In this document: positions 1-7,687 of the stretch, piece after piece | Numbering within the stretch: the first letter of the stretch is position 1 | Layout of the letters: every line of letters starts with the position of its first letter | Assembly (NCBI RefSeq): GCF_001594015.1 | Contig: NZ_LTBC01000001.1 | Location: 1 to 64,000 of the forward strand | Reading direction: 5' to 3' | Length of the DNA: 64,000 bases | DNA from: Moorella mulderi DSM 14980 | GTDB taxonomy: Bacteria; Bacillota; DSM-521; Neomoorellales; Neomoorellaceae | Notes under the pieces: model-generated | The model's database searches: none | What the model was told of the DNA's origin: nothing | The model's input: the letters and a program-made list of their open reading frames with translations, nothing else | Made by a program: the position numbers and the translations under genes

Positions 1-210
1 AGCCCTTGAACTTGCTGGTTTCGGCAAGGAAATTTACCTTTTCCCACCCCGCGGTGGTGGGTAGGAGTATTTTTTAGTGCTCCAAGTAAACATTGGTAAT
101 TATATCCAAAGGTGCGGAATGTGGGATATAAAATTATCGATAGGGCAAATTCCACCAAAATAGAGCCTCTACTCTGTTTGCATATAATTTTCACTTTGCC
201 AGCCTCCCCT
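1..210. other. window edge, no gene recognised
   Basis: No convincing coding region is seen. Two small hairpins occur (arms at 11-15/24-28 and 43-48/56-61). The second is followed by a T-run at 70-75 and could be a weak plus-strand terminator of a gene lying before the window. The short plus-strand frame from 112 has no ribosome binding site and no recognisable domain. Confidence 0.3.
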
Positions 211-259
211 AAAAAAATTAAAAGGGCTACCCCTGATTTACAAAGGATAGCCCCTTTGA
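211..259 (-). terminator. intrinsic terminator after the secreted protein gene
   Basis: On the minus strand a roughly 9-bp stem (AAAGGGGCTA pairing with TAGCCCTTTT, with a bulge) is followed by a T-rich run. It starts just past the stop codon of the 263-2194 gene. Confidence 0.8.
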
Positions 260-262
260 GTG

Positions 263-2194
263 TTACATTCCGCCCAGCTCCGCGTGCAGCCCCGGCTCTT
301 TCGGCCCGGTGTAGTAGTGTATTTCCTGTTTTTTAGCGTGGATCACCACGTCGGTAACATTGTCCTGCGGGTAGGCGTCCTGTAGTCCTTCCGGCCATGC
401 CTCTATATGCACCGTATAGGTGCCCGGACTATAGACTTTAAAGCGGTACGGCCCCGCCGGCTTAGAATCTCCGGGCGGGATAGTGATGGTGTATGTCTGC
501 CTGCCCGCCGGGCCGTCGACGGTGACCTCAGCCGTCACCGGGTTGGGGTTGTCGTCCTTGCGGGTAACTTTAATGTTAACGCCGCCCTCGGCATAGCCGG
601 TATCCATCCCTACAAATATCGGGTCCCTGAACGGCCACGCCGTCACCGCCAGGTCGCACCCGGCCGGGTTAACCCACACTTCTTTGGAATTGTTGCTCCA
701 ATCCCTGTCGTCCGGCGGGTTCACCGGGTGGATTTTTGCCACCAGGGTATTGCCGTTGGCATCCCCGTGCCATGTGAAGGTGAAGGTCTTTTCTTCGCCG
801 GGCTGGAACTCCACCGGAACCTGGTCGTTCAAGGGCGTGCCGTCGGAAGCGGTCGCGTAATAGCCGTTGTTGGTGAGGGATAGGGTGGCTTTGACCGGTA
901 CGGGGTAATCAGCTGCCAGGCCGTAAACTACGGTCCCGGTGTAGGCCTTGCCCGGCTCGGCTTCCGAAGCGCCGGGGTCGAGATATTTGACGTACATATC
1001 CGGGGCGATGGGCTTGACGGTGACGTCCACATAGTTGTCTTTGTACGTGGATTCCCATATCCCCTCAAAAGGGTTGACCCCCACCCGCACCGTGTAGGGA
1101 TGATCCTCGACCTTGAATTTCAGCGTCACCGGTGCCTTATTCCACGCCTTCACCGGGACTCCGGCCGCCGCCGTGACGTATTTCCCGCCCTCGCGTTTTA
1201 CCCCTACGTCGGGGCTCAAATCGACAGAGCTTTCATTCGTGACGACGTACTGAGCACCCTTCTCTTCCCCCGGGGCGCCGACTATCTCGGTCGGGCCTTC
1301 CAGCTTCAGGTTCGCCCAGGGCATTATCGCGCCGATGAAGCCCGGCACGGCCGCGGGCGAGCTTTTAAGCTGGCCGCTCCAGTCTTTGCCCCTGTAGAAC
1401 CCTATCCCGTCAGGCGCGTTCTCGTCGTAATTGGGGCTGGTCTGGGCCGCAACCTGCCAGTTTCCGTTCTGCGGGCCGGGGTTCAACAGCAGGTGGTAGT
1501 AAAAAGTCGCCCCGTGGTCGAAGGCGTCCAGCGCCCGCAGGTATTTCTTGCCGCCGTCGGCAGACTGGATGAAACCGTCGGGAGTGCTTTTGCTCGCCAG
1601 GAACGGCTTCCACCTGGCGGCCATGGTCTCGTTCATCCCTGCTTCTTGCTTGAGGAAATCCTCCCGCGACGGCATGGGGACGTTCACGAATACGCCCGAA
1701 GAGGCGTCCCCGGCCCAGACGTTGTTTTTGTCGATGAACCGCGTCTGGGTGGACACGTCAAAATAGTCCGCCAGGAAGCTCAACACGTCAGGGTTGTCGA
1801 AATCGGCGTCCGGCAGAATGACCTTTTTCGTCCCGGACGCCGGGGCCGGGGTCATGTTGGAGTTAATAGGGATGTAAAGCTCGTTCAGGCCGTACCGGCT
1901 TCCCTCCTGCGCCCATCCCGGCTTGGTCCAGAGCTCGCCCCAGACCAGATCCACGTCGCTCAGGCTGATTTCACCCTTATTTCCCTCCAGACTGGCGGTA
2001 ACGGAATTAGGGTTATACAGTATCACCGGCACGCGGCGGACGAACCAGGTCATGCCGTTGGAAAGGGGGGCCTGGGAGTCGTTGGGAGCTTGATAACCTT
2101 CGTCGCCTCCCAACCCAGCATAAGCAGGACTAGCAAGCATCAATAAAAAGGTTATAAATAAAAAAGCCTTTATCAAAAAGGCTTTGCTTCGCAT
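263..2194 (-). CDS. secreted protein with CARDB-like repeats, function unknown
   Basis: 643 residues. A signal peptide covers about residues 1-26 and ends in SPAYA, so the product is probably exported. The last 250 residues contain beta-rich segments with the W-S-N-N-S and Q-D-N-V-T-D patterns typical of CARDB/adhesin-like Ig domains. The first 400 residues match no family I recognise. The start ATG follows AAGGAGTG at good spacing. It is the last of three consecutive genes for exported proteins on the minus strand at the left edge of the plasmid-like element. A surface or extracellular binding role is an inference. No enzyme motif is visible. Confidence 0.8.
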   Translation of the reverse strand: MRSKAFLIKAFLFITFLLMLASPAYAGLGGDEGYQAPNDSQAPLSNGMTWFVRRVPVILYNPNSVTASLEGNKGEISLSDVDLVWGELWTKPGWAQEGSRYGLNELYIPINSNMTPAPASGTKKVILPDADFDNPDVLSFLADYFDVSTQTRFIDKNNVWAGDASSGVFVNVPMPSREDFLKQEAGMNETMAARWKPFLASKSTPDGFIQSADGGKKYLRALDAFDHGATFYYHLLLNPGPQNGNWQVAAQTSPNYDENAPDGIGFYRGKDWSGQLKSSPAAVPGFIGAIMPWANLKLEGPTEIVGAPGEEKGAQYVVTNESSVDLSPDVGVKREGGKYVTAAAGVPVKAWNKAPVTLKFKVEDHPYTVRVGVNPFEGIWESTYKDNYVDVTVKPIAPDMYVKYLDPGASEAEPGKAYTGTVVYGLAADYPVPVKATLSLTNNGYYATASDGTPLNDQVPVEFQPGEEKTFTFTWHGDANGNTLVAKIHPVNPPDDRDWSNNSKEVWVNPAGCDLAVTAWPFRDPIFVGMDTGYAEGGVNIKVTRKDDNPNPVTAEVTVDGPAGRQTYTITIPPGDSKPAGPYRFKVYSPGTYTVHIEAWPEGLQDAYPQDNVTDVVIHAKKQEIHYYTGPKEPGLHAELGGM

Positions 2195-2217
2195 ACGTGG
2201 TCACTCCTTGCTTATTT

Positions 2218-3207
2218 TTAAAATTTAATTCCCAGGTACTTTAGATCTCTATTGTCTGGAACTCCACCTTGGGTCATCATCCAGCGGCCATTAATTTTCT
2301 TCCAACGAGTAACTGCAGGACTAACATCATATCCTTTCTCTTTGTTATATAACTTGGTTACAACTACAGCAATTGCATTATGCTTTTCTGCAATCTTAAT
2401 TTCCTTAATCCCTAGCAAAGAAAGGGTCCGGCCGCTATTACGTTCAGCATACATTGCTCTTTGATCTTCCTCTAAGTAATTTTGGGTTACCCGTTTATAC
2501 GGCAAGCTATCGTAAAAGCCAAAATCTAGCTTCCAAGTGTTACGCATATGGTCAATATTGGCGTTGACATCTTCTATAGCTTCCATCATCGCCTGCTTCA
2601 ACTCATCATCACTCGGCAAATTATTATCCACACTCTTCGCCACCCGGAGCAGCAGCACCGCCGCCTCACCCCGGAGAAGGTTCCGGTCGGCCCCCAGGAC
2701 GCCCGGGCTGACGCCCTTCATCAGGCCGGTCTTGTTGGCGTAGATGGCGTCCGGGTCAGAAGTGTCGCTGAAGGTCGCACCCTGGTCCTTGACTGTCACC
2801 TGGTAGACTTTAGCCAGCCTGCCTAACCACTTAGCGGCCTCCAGCCTGGTGATGGGCGCGTCCCAGTCCCCGGACTTATCCGGGATTACGCCGGCTTTAA
2901 CTAAGCCGTCTACGGCCCCGTCGTACCAGTTCGGCCCCGGCGTCCCCCCAGCGTCAACAATCCGGTTCAATACGGCCGCAAACTCCGCCCGGGTCATGTT
3001 GTTGTTGAGACTCAGGGTGTTGTCCGGGTAGCCGGCATACAGCTCAAAGTCGATGGCCTCGATGATGTCGTCTTGGCCCCAGGAAAAATCTTTCGTGATG
3101 GTGTCCTTGTCGCTAAAACGATACTCCATTTCGGCGTGGGCCGGGACGGTGAAGGCGAACAGCATTACTATCAGGGCCACGAAAAAAATCAGCCTCTTGA
3201 ACAACAT
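2218..3207 (-). CDS. S-layer-homology (SLH) protein with NTF2-like tail
   Basis: 329 residues with a signal peptide (about 1-25, ending PAHA). Three SLH-type segments follow at about residues 45-90, 95-140 and 145-190. They contain the usual AGYPDNTL, MTRAEFAAVLNR and ITRLEAAKWLGR patterns that bind secondary cell wall polymer. The C-terminal 110 residues look like a compact NTF2/SnoaL-like fold and end in WKKINGRWMMTQGG; that fold call is tentative. The start is well supported by GGAGGAG upstream. It lies 23 bp before the next secreted protein gene, so the two are probably co-transcribed. Likely anchored in the cell wall. Confidence 0.85.
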   Translation of the reverse strand: MLFKRLIFFVALIVMLFAFTVPAHAEMEYRFSDKDTITKDFSWGQDDIIEAIDFELYAGYPDNTLSLNNNMTRAEFAAVLNRIVDAGGTPGPNWYDGAVDGLVKAGVIPDKSGDWDAPITRLEAAKWLGRLAKVYQVTVKDQGATFSDTSDPDAIYANKTGLMKGVSPGVLGADRNLLRGEAAVLLLRVAKSVDNNLPSDDELKQAMMEAIEDVNANIDHMRNTWKLDFGFYDSLPYKRVTQNYLEEDQRAMYAERNSGRTLSLLGIKEIKIAEKHNAIAVVVTKLYNKEKGYDVSPAVTRWKKINGRWMMTQGGVPDNRDLKYLGIKF

Positions 3208-3301
3208 GGAAATTGTCTCCTCCTTTTTTTTAACTTGATTTGGGTCGCGGCGGTCCCACTCCGGCTTTGGGGCCGCCGCTTATTACTCTACAGTTTACAG
3301 T

Positions 3302-3721
3302 TTACTCCAGATTGACCGTGAAAGGTAGCTCCAACCAGTCGCCCCTCAGGTAACGTAGCTCAGCCAGGTCGACAAACTTACGATCACACACTACTTTATA
3401 CATTTTACCAAAAACGTCGAGCTCCTGCGGCACGAATACGACCAGCGTGCCGTTGTCCGTGACATACAACGGCAAATCCTGGATGAGCACATCGGGGCCG
3501 TAACGTTTGGCAGCCTCATCCGTCAGCGGCAACCCTACCGTCACGGTCCCGACCTTGGTAACGGTAAGCTCCGCCTGTTGGGCCTGCCCCTGGCCCGCTT
3601 GTCCAGACGCGGACGCAGCAGGGATGAGAGGCTGGGCGCCCGTGCCCGCGAACGCCTGGCCTGCCGCAAGGACCACCGTCAAGACGACCAGGAGCGCTAA
3701 AACAAGTAGCTTCTTACGCAT
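3302..3721 (-). CDS. small exported protein, function unknown
   Basis: 139 residues if translated from the ATG at 3721, which has a near-perfect AAAGGAGG eight bases upstream. A longer reading from a GTG at 3733 would overlap that site and is rejected. A signal peptide (MRKKLLVLALL... ending AFA, about 1-26) is followed by a Q/G/A-rich linker and a roughly 80-residue domain of unknown fold with one cysteine. First of the three exported-protein genes, downstream of two tandem terminators that separate it from the replication genes. A GC-rich hairpin at 3246-3280 lies between it and the SLH gene. No function can be assigned. Confidence 0.75.
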   Translation of the reverse strand: MRKKLLVLALLVVLTVVLAAGQAFAGTGAQPLIPAASASGQAGQGQAQQAELTVTKVGTVTVGLPLTDEAAKRYGPDVLIQDLPLYVTDNGTLVVFVPQELDVFGKMYKVVCDRKFVDLAELRYLRGDWLELPFTVNLE

Positions 3722-3751
3722 GTTAAAGTTCACCTCCTTTCACTTATTGAC

Positions 3752-3780
3752 AAAAAACCCGGCGGCCGAAAGCCGCCGGG
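3752..3780 (-). terminator. intrinsic terminator
   Basis: Minus strand: stem CCCGGCGGC/GCCGCCGGG with a tetraloop-like TTTC followed by TTTTTT. It lies just upstream of the exported-protein genes and is the second of two terminators closing the primase transcript. Confidence 0.85.
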
Positions 3781-3823
3781 CGAAGGAAGGAGTGGGGGTA
3801 GGGCTGACCCGCACGCCCTCCCC

Positions 3824-3859
3824 AAAAAAAGAAAAAGCTGGGCGACTTTTCGCCCGGCC
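3824..3859 (-). terminator. intrinsic terminator after the primase gene
   Basis: Minus strand: stem GCCGGGCG/CGCCCAGC with an AAAAGT loop, followed by TTTTTCTTTTTTT. It begins four bases after the stop of the 3863-5464 gene. Confidence 0.85.
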
Positions 3860-3862
3860 TTC

Positions 3863-5464
3863 TCAGTCGAGAACGTCTCTACCTATACGCGACATTACCT
3901 CGTACAGTTCTTCGCCGTGCACTGGTAGGTTTCGCCGTGCCAAGGCAAGCGCTTCGGCCAGCGTGAGGACCGGCGGCTCCCCCGCCCCCCTCGGGGCTTT
4001 TGCGGCCGCCCGCTGGTCCAAGGCGAGGTAAAAATCCCGCCCGCCCAGGGCGCGGCAGTTACGAAACAGCAACAAGCGGCCAGCTCGCAAGGCGGCCAGT
4101 TCATCCATCCACTCAGGGGAATGGACCTGCCCCGCCGCGGCTTCCTCCGCCGTGCCGGCGGCTTCGACGATGGTTCCGGCGGCGGCCGTCTGGCCGCCCT
4201 GGCCGGGAACCTCCGGGGAGCCGCCGCCCGCGCCCACCGCGGCTTCCTCCGCCGTGCCGGCGGCTCCCTGCACTGCGCCGCCGGCCTCGTCGACGGCTCC
4301 TCTCTCCGGGCCGCCCGGCCATTCACGTTCGCCAGCCCGGCCCGCCATCGCCAGGAAAGGGAAGAGCGCCCACTCGATCCGGCGCTTTTCCTCCCCCTCC
4401 CCCATCACCTCAATTTCCCCGGCTCGCCGCAAAACGTCTCCCGCCCCGCGCGGGGCGGTCAGATCCGGATAGACCACCACCACGGCTTTCCCGGAGGCGT
4501 ATGCCTGTCGGGCCACCTCCCAGTCTGTGGTCACCACCGCCATCTGTTTGTCCCAGCCCTCCGGCACGGCCACCCTGCCGGGGAGCCGCGGCAGCGCCCC
4601 GCCCCCGGACGCCGCCCCCAACGCCCTTCCCGGCGGGTATTTCCAGGCCTGGTCGATTTTTTTCAGGGCCTCACGTTCCGGGAAGGGCGGCCGGCAATTC
4701 CGGGCGGCTTCCAGGACCAGGCTTTCGGCTTCTTTGCGGGTGAGGCCCTGCGCTCTCAGCCGGCAAGCGTAGTGAAAGAGGGCAACGTCGCGCTGGCCCT
4801 CCGGCACGCCGGCCAACACCGCCAAGGGGTCGACCTTCGACCGGCTTTCGCCGTCGCCGCCCTGCGCCCCCGCCTTCGCCTTTTCCAGCAGATCCAGCAC
4901 CCACGAAGGCAGCGGGGCCAGCGGCACATCCCGGTAACTGCGGCCCTCAGTCCAGGCGTATCGCGTACCAGAGGGGTGAAGGCTAGGAGGGAGGACGGCC
5001 GTACCGCCATCGCCGCGGACGTCTATGCAGCTCTTGTCCGGGAACTCGATCAACCTGGCTTTGGTAGCTATCTCAAGTTCAGGACGTCGGAAATAGACGT
5101 GGTAGCCTCTCCCCGTCCGAGCGACGGGCGTGTCTGGTATTCCACGCTCTTTGGCATATTCCACCGCTTTCTGACCGTCCAGGTCGACTACCACCACACC
5201 GCTCACCGCGCCCGTGACCACCGCCAAATTCGCGTCAGGCCACTTTTCCCACCATGAGCGAACCTCTTCCTCGGTCGGCTTCCGTGTTTGGTAATCTTTC
5301 CACGCTACACGGGGGTGTTTGCCCGGATTGCTGCAGTCCCGCCCGCACGTGCAACCGCCGCCAGGCACGGGCGAATGTAGCGGCACGACGCTCCAGCCAA
5401 AACGCAGATGTTCGAGGGCGGCGGTGAGCATTATGTCACGATCAGTCGTCGCTGCTGTCGTCAT
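3863..5464 (-). CDS. Prim-Pol (archaeo-eukaryotic primase superfamily) protein
   Basis: 533 residues. Residues about 12-200 form a bifunctional primase/polymerase N-terminal domain, with catalytic D94 and D96 in VVVDLDG and H122 in RTGRGYHVYF. A CxC...C...H cluster (residues 38-50, CTCGRDCSNPGKH) may bind zinc. A PriCT-like helical segment lies at about 215-275. Between about 380 and 450 is an Ala/Gly/Glu-rich stretch built from a DNA repeat. The family synthesises primers for plasmid and phage replication. The gene overlaps the preceding small gene by 23 bp and lies downstream of a DnaB-like helicase, so the three probably form the element's replication operon. Confidence 0.88.
   Translation of the reverse strand: MTTAATTDRDIMLTAALEHLRFGWSVVPLHSPVPGGGCTCGRDCSNPGKHPRVAWKDYQTRKPTEEEVRSWWEKWPDANLAVVTGAVSGVVVVDLDGQKAVEYAKERGIPDTPVARTGRGYHVYFRRPELEIATKARLIEFPDKSCIDVRGDGGTAVLPPSLHPSGTRYAWTEGRSYRDVPLAPLPSWVLDLLEKAKAGAQGGDGESRSKVDPLAVLAGVPEGQRDVALFHYACRLRAQGLTRKEAESLVLEAARNCRPPFPEREALKKIDQAWKYPPGRALGAASGGGALPRLPGRVAVPEGWDKQMAVVTTDWEVARQAYASGKAVVVVYPDLTAPRGAGDVLRRAGEIEVMGEGEEKRRIEWALFPFLAMAGRAGEREWPGGPERGAVDEAGGAVQGAAGTAEEAAVGAGGGSPEVPGQGGQTAAAGTIVEAAGTAEEAAAGQVHSPEWMDELAALRAGRLLLFRNCRALGGRDFYLALDQRAAAKAPRGAGEPPVLTLAEALALARRNLPVHGEELYEVMSRIGRDVLD
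4135..4265. repeat. 29-bp direct repeat inside the primase gene
   Basis: An identical 29-bp GC-rich unit occurs at 4135-4163 and 4237-4265, 102 bp apart. 102 is divisible by three, so both copies are read in the same frame and encode the repeated AGTAEEAA segment of the Prim-Pol linker. Confidence 0.9.
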
Positions 5465-5762
5465 TTGGATCCCCTTCCCCTAAGTCTAGCAGGACTTCCA
5501 AATCAGCTGCGGGCAGGTCTTTCTGCAGGGCACGGTAGAAAAGCTCAATAACTCTACTTGCTTCCGATTCGTCCCTACCGCACATAACCAGCTTCACAGG
5601 CACATACCCCGACCGCTCTTCTACACCGTGTTCCGTTTTTACCTTCCACCGGCCGGGGATAGAAGCCGCAACTTCGAACACGCCGTCCTCGGCTTTACGT
5701 CGGTATATGCGCGACGCCGTGGACAGATTCACAATGTACCCGTCGGGAGTATAAAACCACAT
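5442..5762 (-). CDS. small conserved-looking protein of the replication operon
   Basis: 106 residues beginning MWFYTPDGYIVNLSTASRIYRR. An aromatic, beta-rich N-terminal half is followed by an acidic tail (DLGEGDPNDDSSDD). No family recognised. The fold could be PH- or SH3-like, but that is a guess. Its 3' end overlaps the primase start by 23 bp, which suggests translational coupling. A purine-rich GGAGGCGG precedes the start. It lies between the helicase and primase genes on the same strand, so a replication-accessory role is plausible from context only. Confidence 0.7.
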   Translation of the reverse strand: MWFYTPDGYIVNLSTASRIYRRKAEDGVFEVAASIPGRWKVKTEHGVEERSGYVPVKLVMCGRDESEASRVIELFYRALQKDLPAADLEVLLDLGEGDPNDDSSDD

Positions 5763-5814
5763 ACGAAAAACCGCCTCCTTCGAAAGATCAAATCAGGGGC
5801 GCCTCCCCTGAAGT

Positions 5815-5840
5815 GAAAGGCCGGGGGCGGCCCCGGCCTT
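5815..5840 (-). terminator. GC-rich hairpin at the helicase stop codon
   Basis: Minus strand: AAGGCCGGGG/CCCCGGCCTT with a short loop, starting at the TAA of the helicase gene and followed by only a weak TTTC tract. Probably a partial terminator or mRNA end. Confidence 0.5.
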
Positions 5841-7233
5841 AAAGCAATGGCTCTTCGTCTTCTACACTACATCTTCCCAGCTCAAGCGGCATCGGGATAA
5901 AGCCGGGGTCCGCTTCCACATATTTCGATTCCGTGCGGACAGAATAAAGACGAACTACCGCAGAAGGACCGAGACGGCTTTTCACGATCCAGGCGTCGAT
6001 GACCTTGACCGCACATTCTTTCTGCTCGTTGCGCTCGTCCTTCCCCCAACGGAGTATTATCCCTACGTCGCCCTGATACTCTACTTCCCCGGAATCTTTG
6101 AAATCAGCTATGCTCGCGTCCTCCGTCTTCCGACGGTATGCGTCTTTGCCTAAGCTGGAAATTAATACCACCGGACCATTACATATCTTTGTTATTTCCG
6201 TCATAGTCGATAAGGCGTGGTTAATTCGCGCCCGGGTATCCGTTAGATTCCCGCCGCCCCCCATCAACCCAAACTTTTGCAAGTAATCCAAAATCACCAT
6301 ACAACGCTTCGCCCCCGTCCTGGCCAGCAACCTACGCACGGCCCCCCGGATGTGGGCTACAGTCGTGTTGGAAGTAGCTTCCATTATCTCCACGCGATCT
6401 TTAAATTCCGCCGCTGTTTTCCTGCAGATCTCGGATATTTCCTGCGGATTCGCTTTCCGACGCTCATACAGCAAAGGGCACTTCTCCGCGTGGATGCAAG
6501 CGAGGTAAAGTGCCAATTTGTCTAACGGACGTGTTTCCTGTACGTCTACCCACAATGACGCCGTATCCTTTTCTGCCACCACATAGCGGTGCAACCATGT
6601 CAACGCTAAAAAAGTTTTGCCGACGTTCGGCTGGCCGCCGATTACCCATACTCCCGGAGCGAAGCCCCCGGTGAGTTCTGTAAAAGTGGGAAGTTCCTTG
6701 CCGAAAGAAGGGTGCAGGGTCGGCCTGCCGGTCATTTGTAGAAGCTTGTATTCCTCCAAATAACGTGTCTCCATATCACCCAACAGCTCCGTTAGCGTCT
6801 TCGTCTGCCCCGGGGAAAGCTCCCGCACCGCTTGCTGTGCCTCGCTTAGTTTCTCTATCGCCGCCGCCAGCACGTCCTGGACCGCTCCTCCCTGGGCCAG
6901 ATCCTGCCAAAATCGGCCCACCACCTCGGCGGCTCTCCGTTTTTGCGCCAAGGTGACCAGTTGCCTAACCGCGCTGTCAAGGTCAGCGGGGTCAGCGGGT
7001 GGCTCGGCGGCGGGAAGCTCCGGCAGCGGCCCGCGCCCGGAGTGGTAATCTGCCAAAGCCAGGAAGACCGCACGATGTCCGGAGTCTGAGAAGGCATCCG
7101 GAACGAGAAAATCCTCCGCGTACCGCCAGTATGCGTCTGCATCTTTTGCCATGGCTGACAACACTTGGGCCTCCAGCGCCGTGTCGACAAAAACTTCCGC
7201 AGGGAATATGCTTTTGCTGCTCACGTTACCCAC
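5839..7233 (-). CDS. DnaB-type replicative helicase
   Basis: 464 residues. A short N-terminal helical domain (about 15-130) precedes a RecA-like ATPase core. Walker A is GGQPNVGKT at residues 199-207. Walker B is in CMVILDYLQKFG, near 310. The DnaB-type ADFKDSGEVEYQGDVGIILRW block lies near 385. These are hallmarks of hexameric 5'-3' replication fork helicases. Two GTG codons at 7233 and 7224 could start it. The latter has better spacing from AAAGGGAG. It lies downstream of the putative origin and upstream of the primase gene, as in many plasmid and phage replication modules. Its divergence from the chromosomal DnaB type suggests an element-borne copy. Confidence 0.88.
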   Translation of the reverse strand: MGNVSSKSIFPAEVFVDTALEAQVLSAMAKDADAYWRYAEDFLVPDAFSDSGHRAVFLALADYHSGRGPLPELPAAEPPADPADLDSAVRQLVTLAQKRRAAEVVGRFWQDLAQGGAVQDVLAAAIEKLSEAQQAVRELSPGQTKTLTELLGDMETRYLEEYKLLQMTGRPTLHPSFGKELPTFTELTGGFAPGVWVIGGQPNVGKTFLALTWLHRYVVAEKDTASLWVDVQETRPLDKLALYLACIHAEKCPLLYERRKANPQEISEICRKTAAEFKDRVEIMEATSNTTVAHIRGAVRRLLARTGAKRCMVILDYLQKFGLMGGGGNLTDTRARINHALSTMTEITKICNGPVVLISSLGKDAYRRKTEDASIADFKDSGEVEYQGDVGIILRWGKDERNEQKECAVKVIDAWIVKSRLGPSAVVRLYSVRTESKYVEADPGFIPMPLELGRCSVEDEEPLL

Positions 7234-7276
7234 TCTCCCTTTGAGTTCTCCCTTTAAGTTTTTTTGGGGGTTCTAA

Positions 7277-7309
7277 ATAAAAAAAATAGCCCTGGCTCTC
7301 GCCAGGGCC
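7277..7309 (-). terminator. intrinsic terminator
   Basis: Minus strand: GCCCTGGC/GCCAGGGC with a GAGA loop followed by TATTTTTTTTATTT. It separates the origin region from the helicase gene. Confidence 0.85.
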
Positions 7310-7431
7310 GGATAAAGGAGAGTGGGAAACCGCCCGCCTCGTGCGGCAGGCGGTGGCACGCTTCTGGTATATCGTTTCCAGTAGATGGAAGACGGCGGAA
7401 ATAATATTAAATTTTAAATCGTAACAAAACC

Positions 7432-7474
7432 AGGGCGGGGAGAGGGGGCCGTAAGAGCACCCTCTCCCCGCCCT
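7432..7474. repeat. 15-bp perfect inverted repeat (hairpin)
   Basis: Arms 7432-7446 and 7460-7474 (AGGGCGGGGAGAGGG and its complement) flank a 13-base loop. On the minus strand the stem is followed by GGTTTTGTT, so it may also end the initiator transcript. It shares its last base with the adjoining 32-bp palindrome. Confidence 0.9.
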
Positions 7475-7505
7475 CTTAAAGAATCTCTTAAGAGATTCTT
7501 TAAGA
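7474..7505. repeat. 32-bp perfect palindrome
   Basis: Every base from 7474 to 7489 pairs with 7490 to 7505, with TCTTAAAGAATCTCTT as the left half. It is AT-rich and has no loop, so it is more likely a dimeric protein binding site or cruciform than a terminator. Confidence 0.92.
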
Positions 7506-7584
7506 TTCTTAGGCGTATTTGGAAAAAATTACAACCCGTAAACCCTTGAGTCTCAAGGCTTGAAAAGTTGGAAATAAGTGGGAT

Positions 7585-7669
7585 GTCGTTATTGGTACTC
7601 GGAAATGTCGCTATTGGTACTCGGTAACGTCGTTATTGGTACTCGGTAACGTCGTTATTGGTACTCACC
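7585..7669. repeat. four tandem 22-bp iterons
   Basis: Units begin at 7585, 7607, 7629 and 7651. The core GTCGTTATTGGTACTC is shared by all (unit 2 has one change, GTCGC). Units 2 and 3 end GGTAAC, unit 1 ends GGAAAT, and unit 4 diverges after the core. The 22-bp period is about two helical turns, so the sites face the same side of the DNA, as in plasmid Rep-binding iterons. Confidence 0.92.
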
Positions 7670-7687
7670 TATGATATGGAATAATTG

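Larger units (their letters stand above)
7310..7687. other. putative replication origin of the plasmid-like element
   Basis: A 378-bp non-coding stretch between the probable initiator gene and the helicase gene. From left to right it holds an AT-rich patch (7400-7431), a 15-bp-stem hairpin, a 32-bp perfect palindrome, a second AT-rich patch (7506-7540) and four tandem 22-bp repeats. Iterons plus AT-rich DNA beside a rep gene is the layout of iteron-controlled plasmid origins. Origin function is inferred from that layout. Confidence 0.7.

Noticed and set aside
1100-2146. 348-codon plus-strand open frame
   Set aside because: It lies fully antisense to the secreted CARDB-like gene, has no domain, and its composition mirrors the real gene.
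4121-5257. 378-codon plus-strand open frame rich in R, P and G
   Set aside because: Antisense shadow of the GC-rich primase gene; no motif and no ribosome binding site.
7585-7669. CRISPR array
   Set aside because: Repeats are directly adjacent with no spacers, and no cas genes are present.
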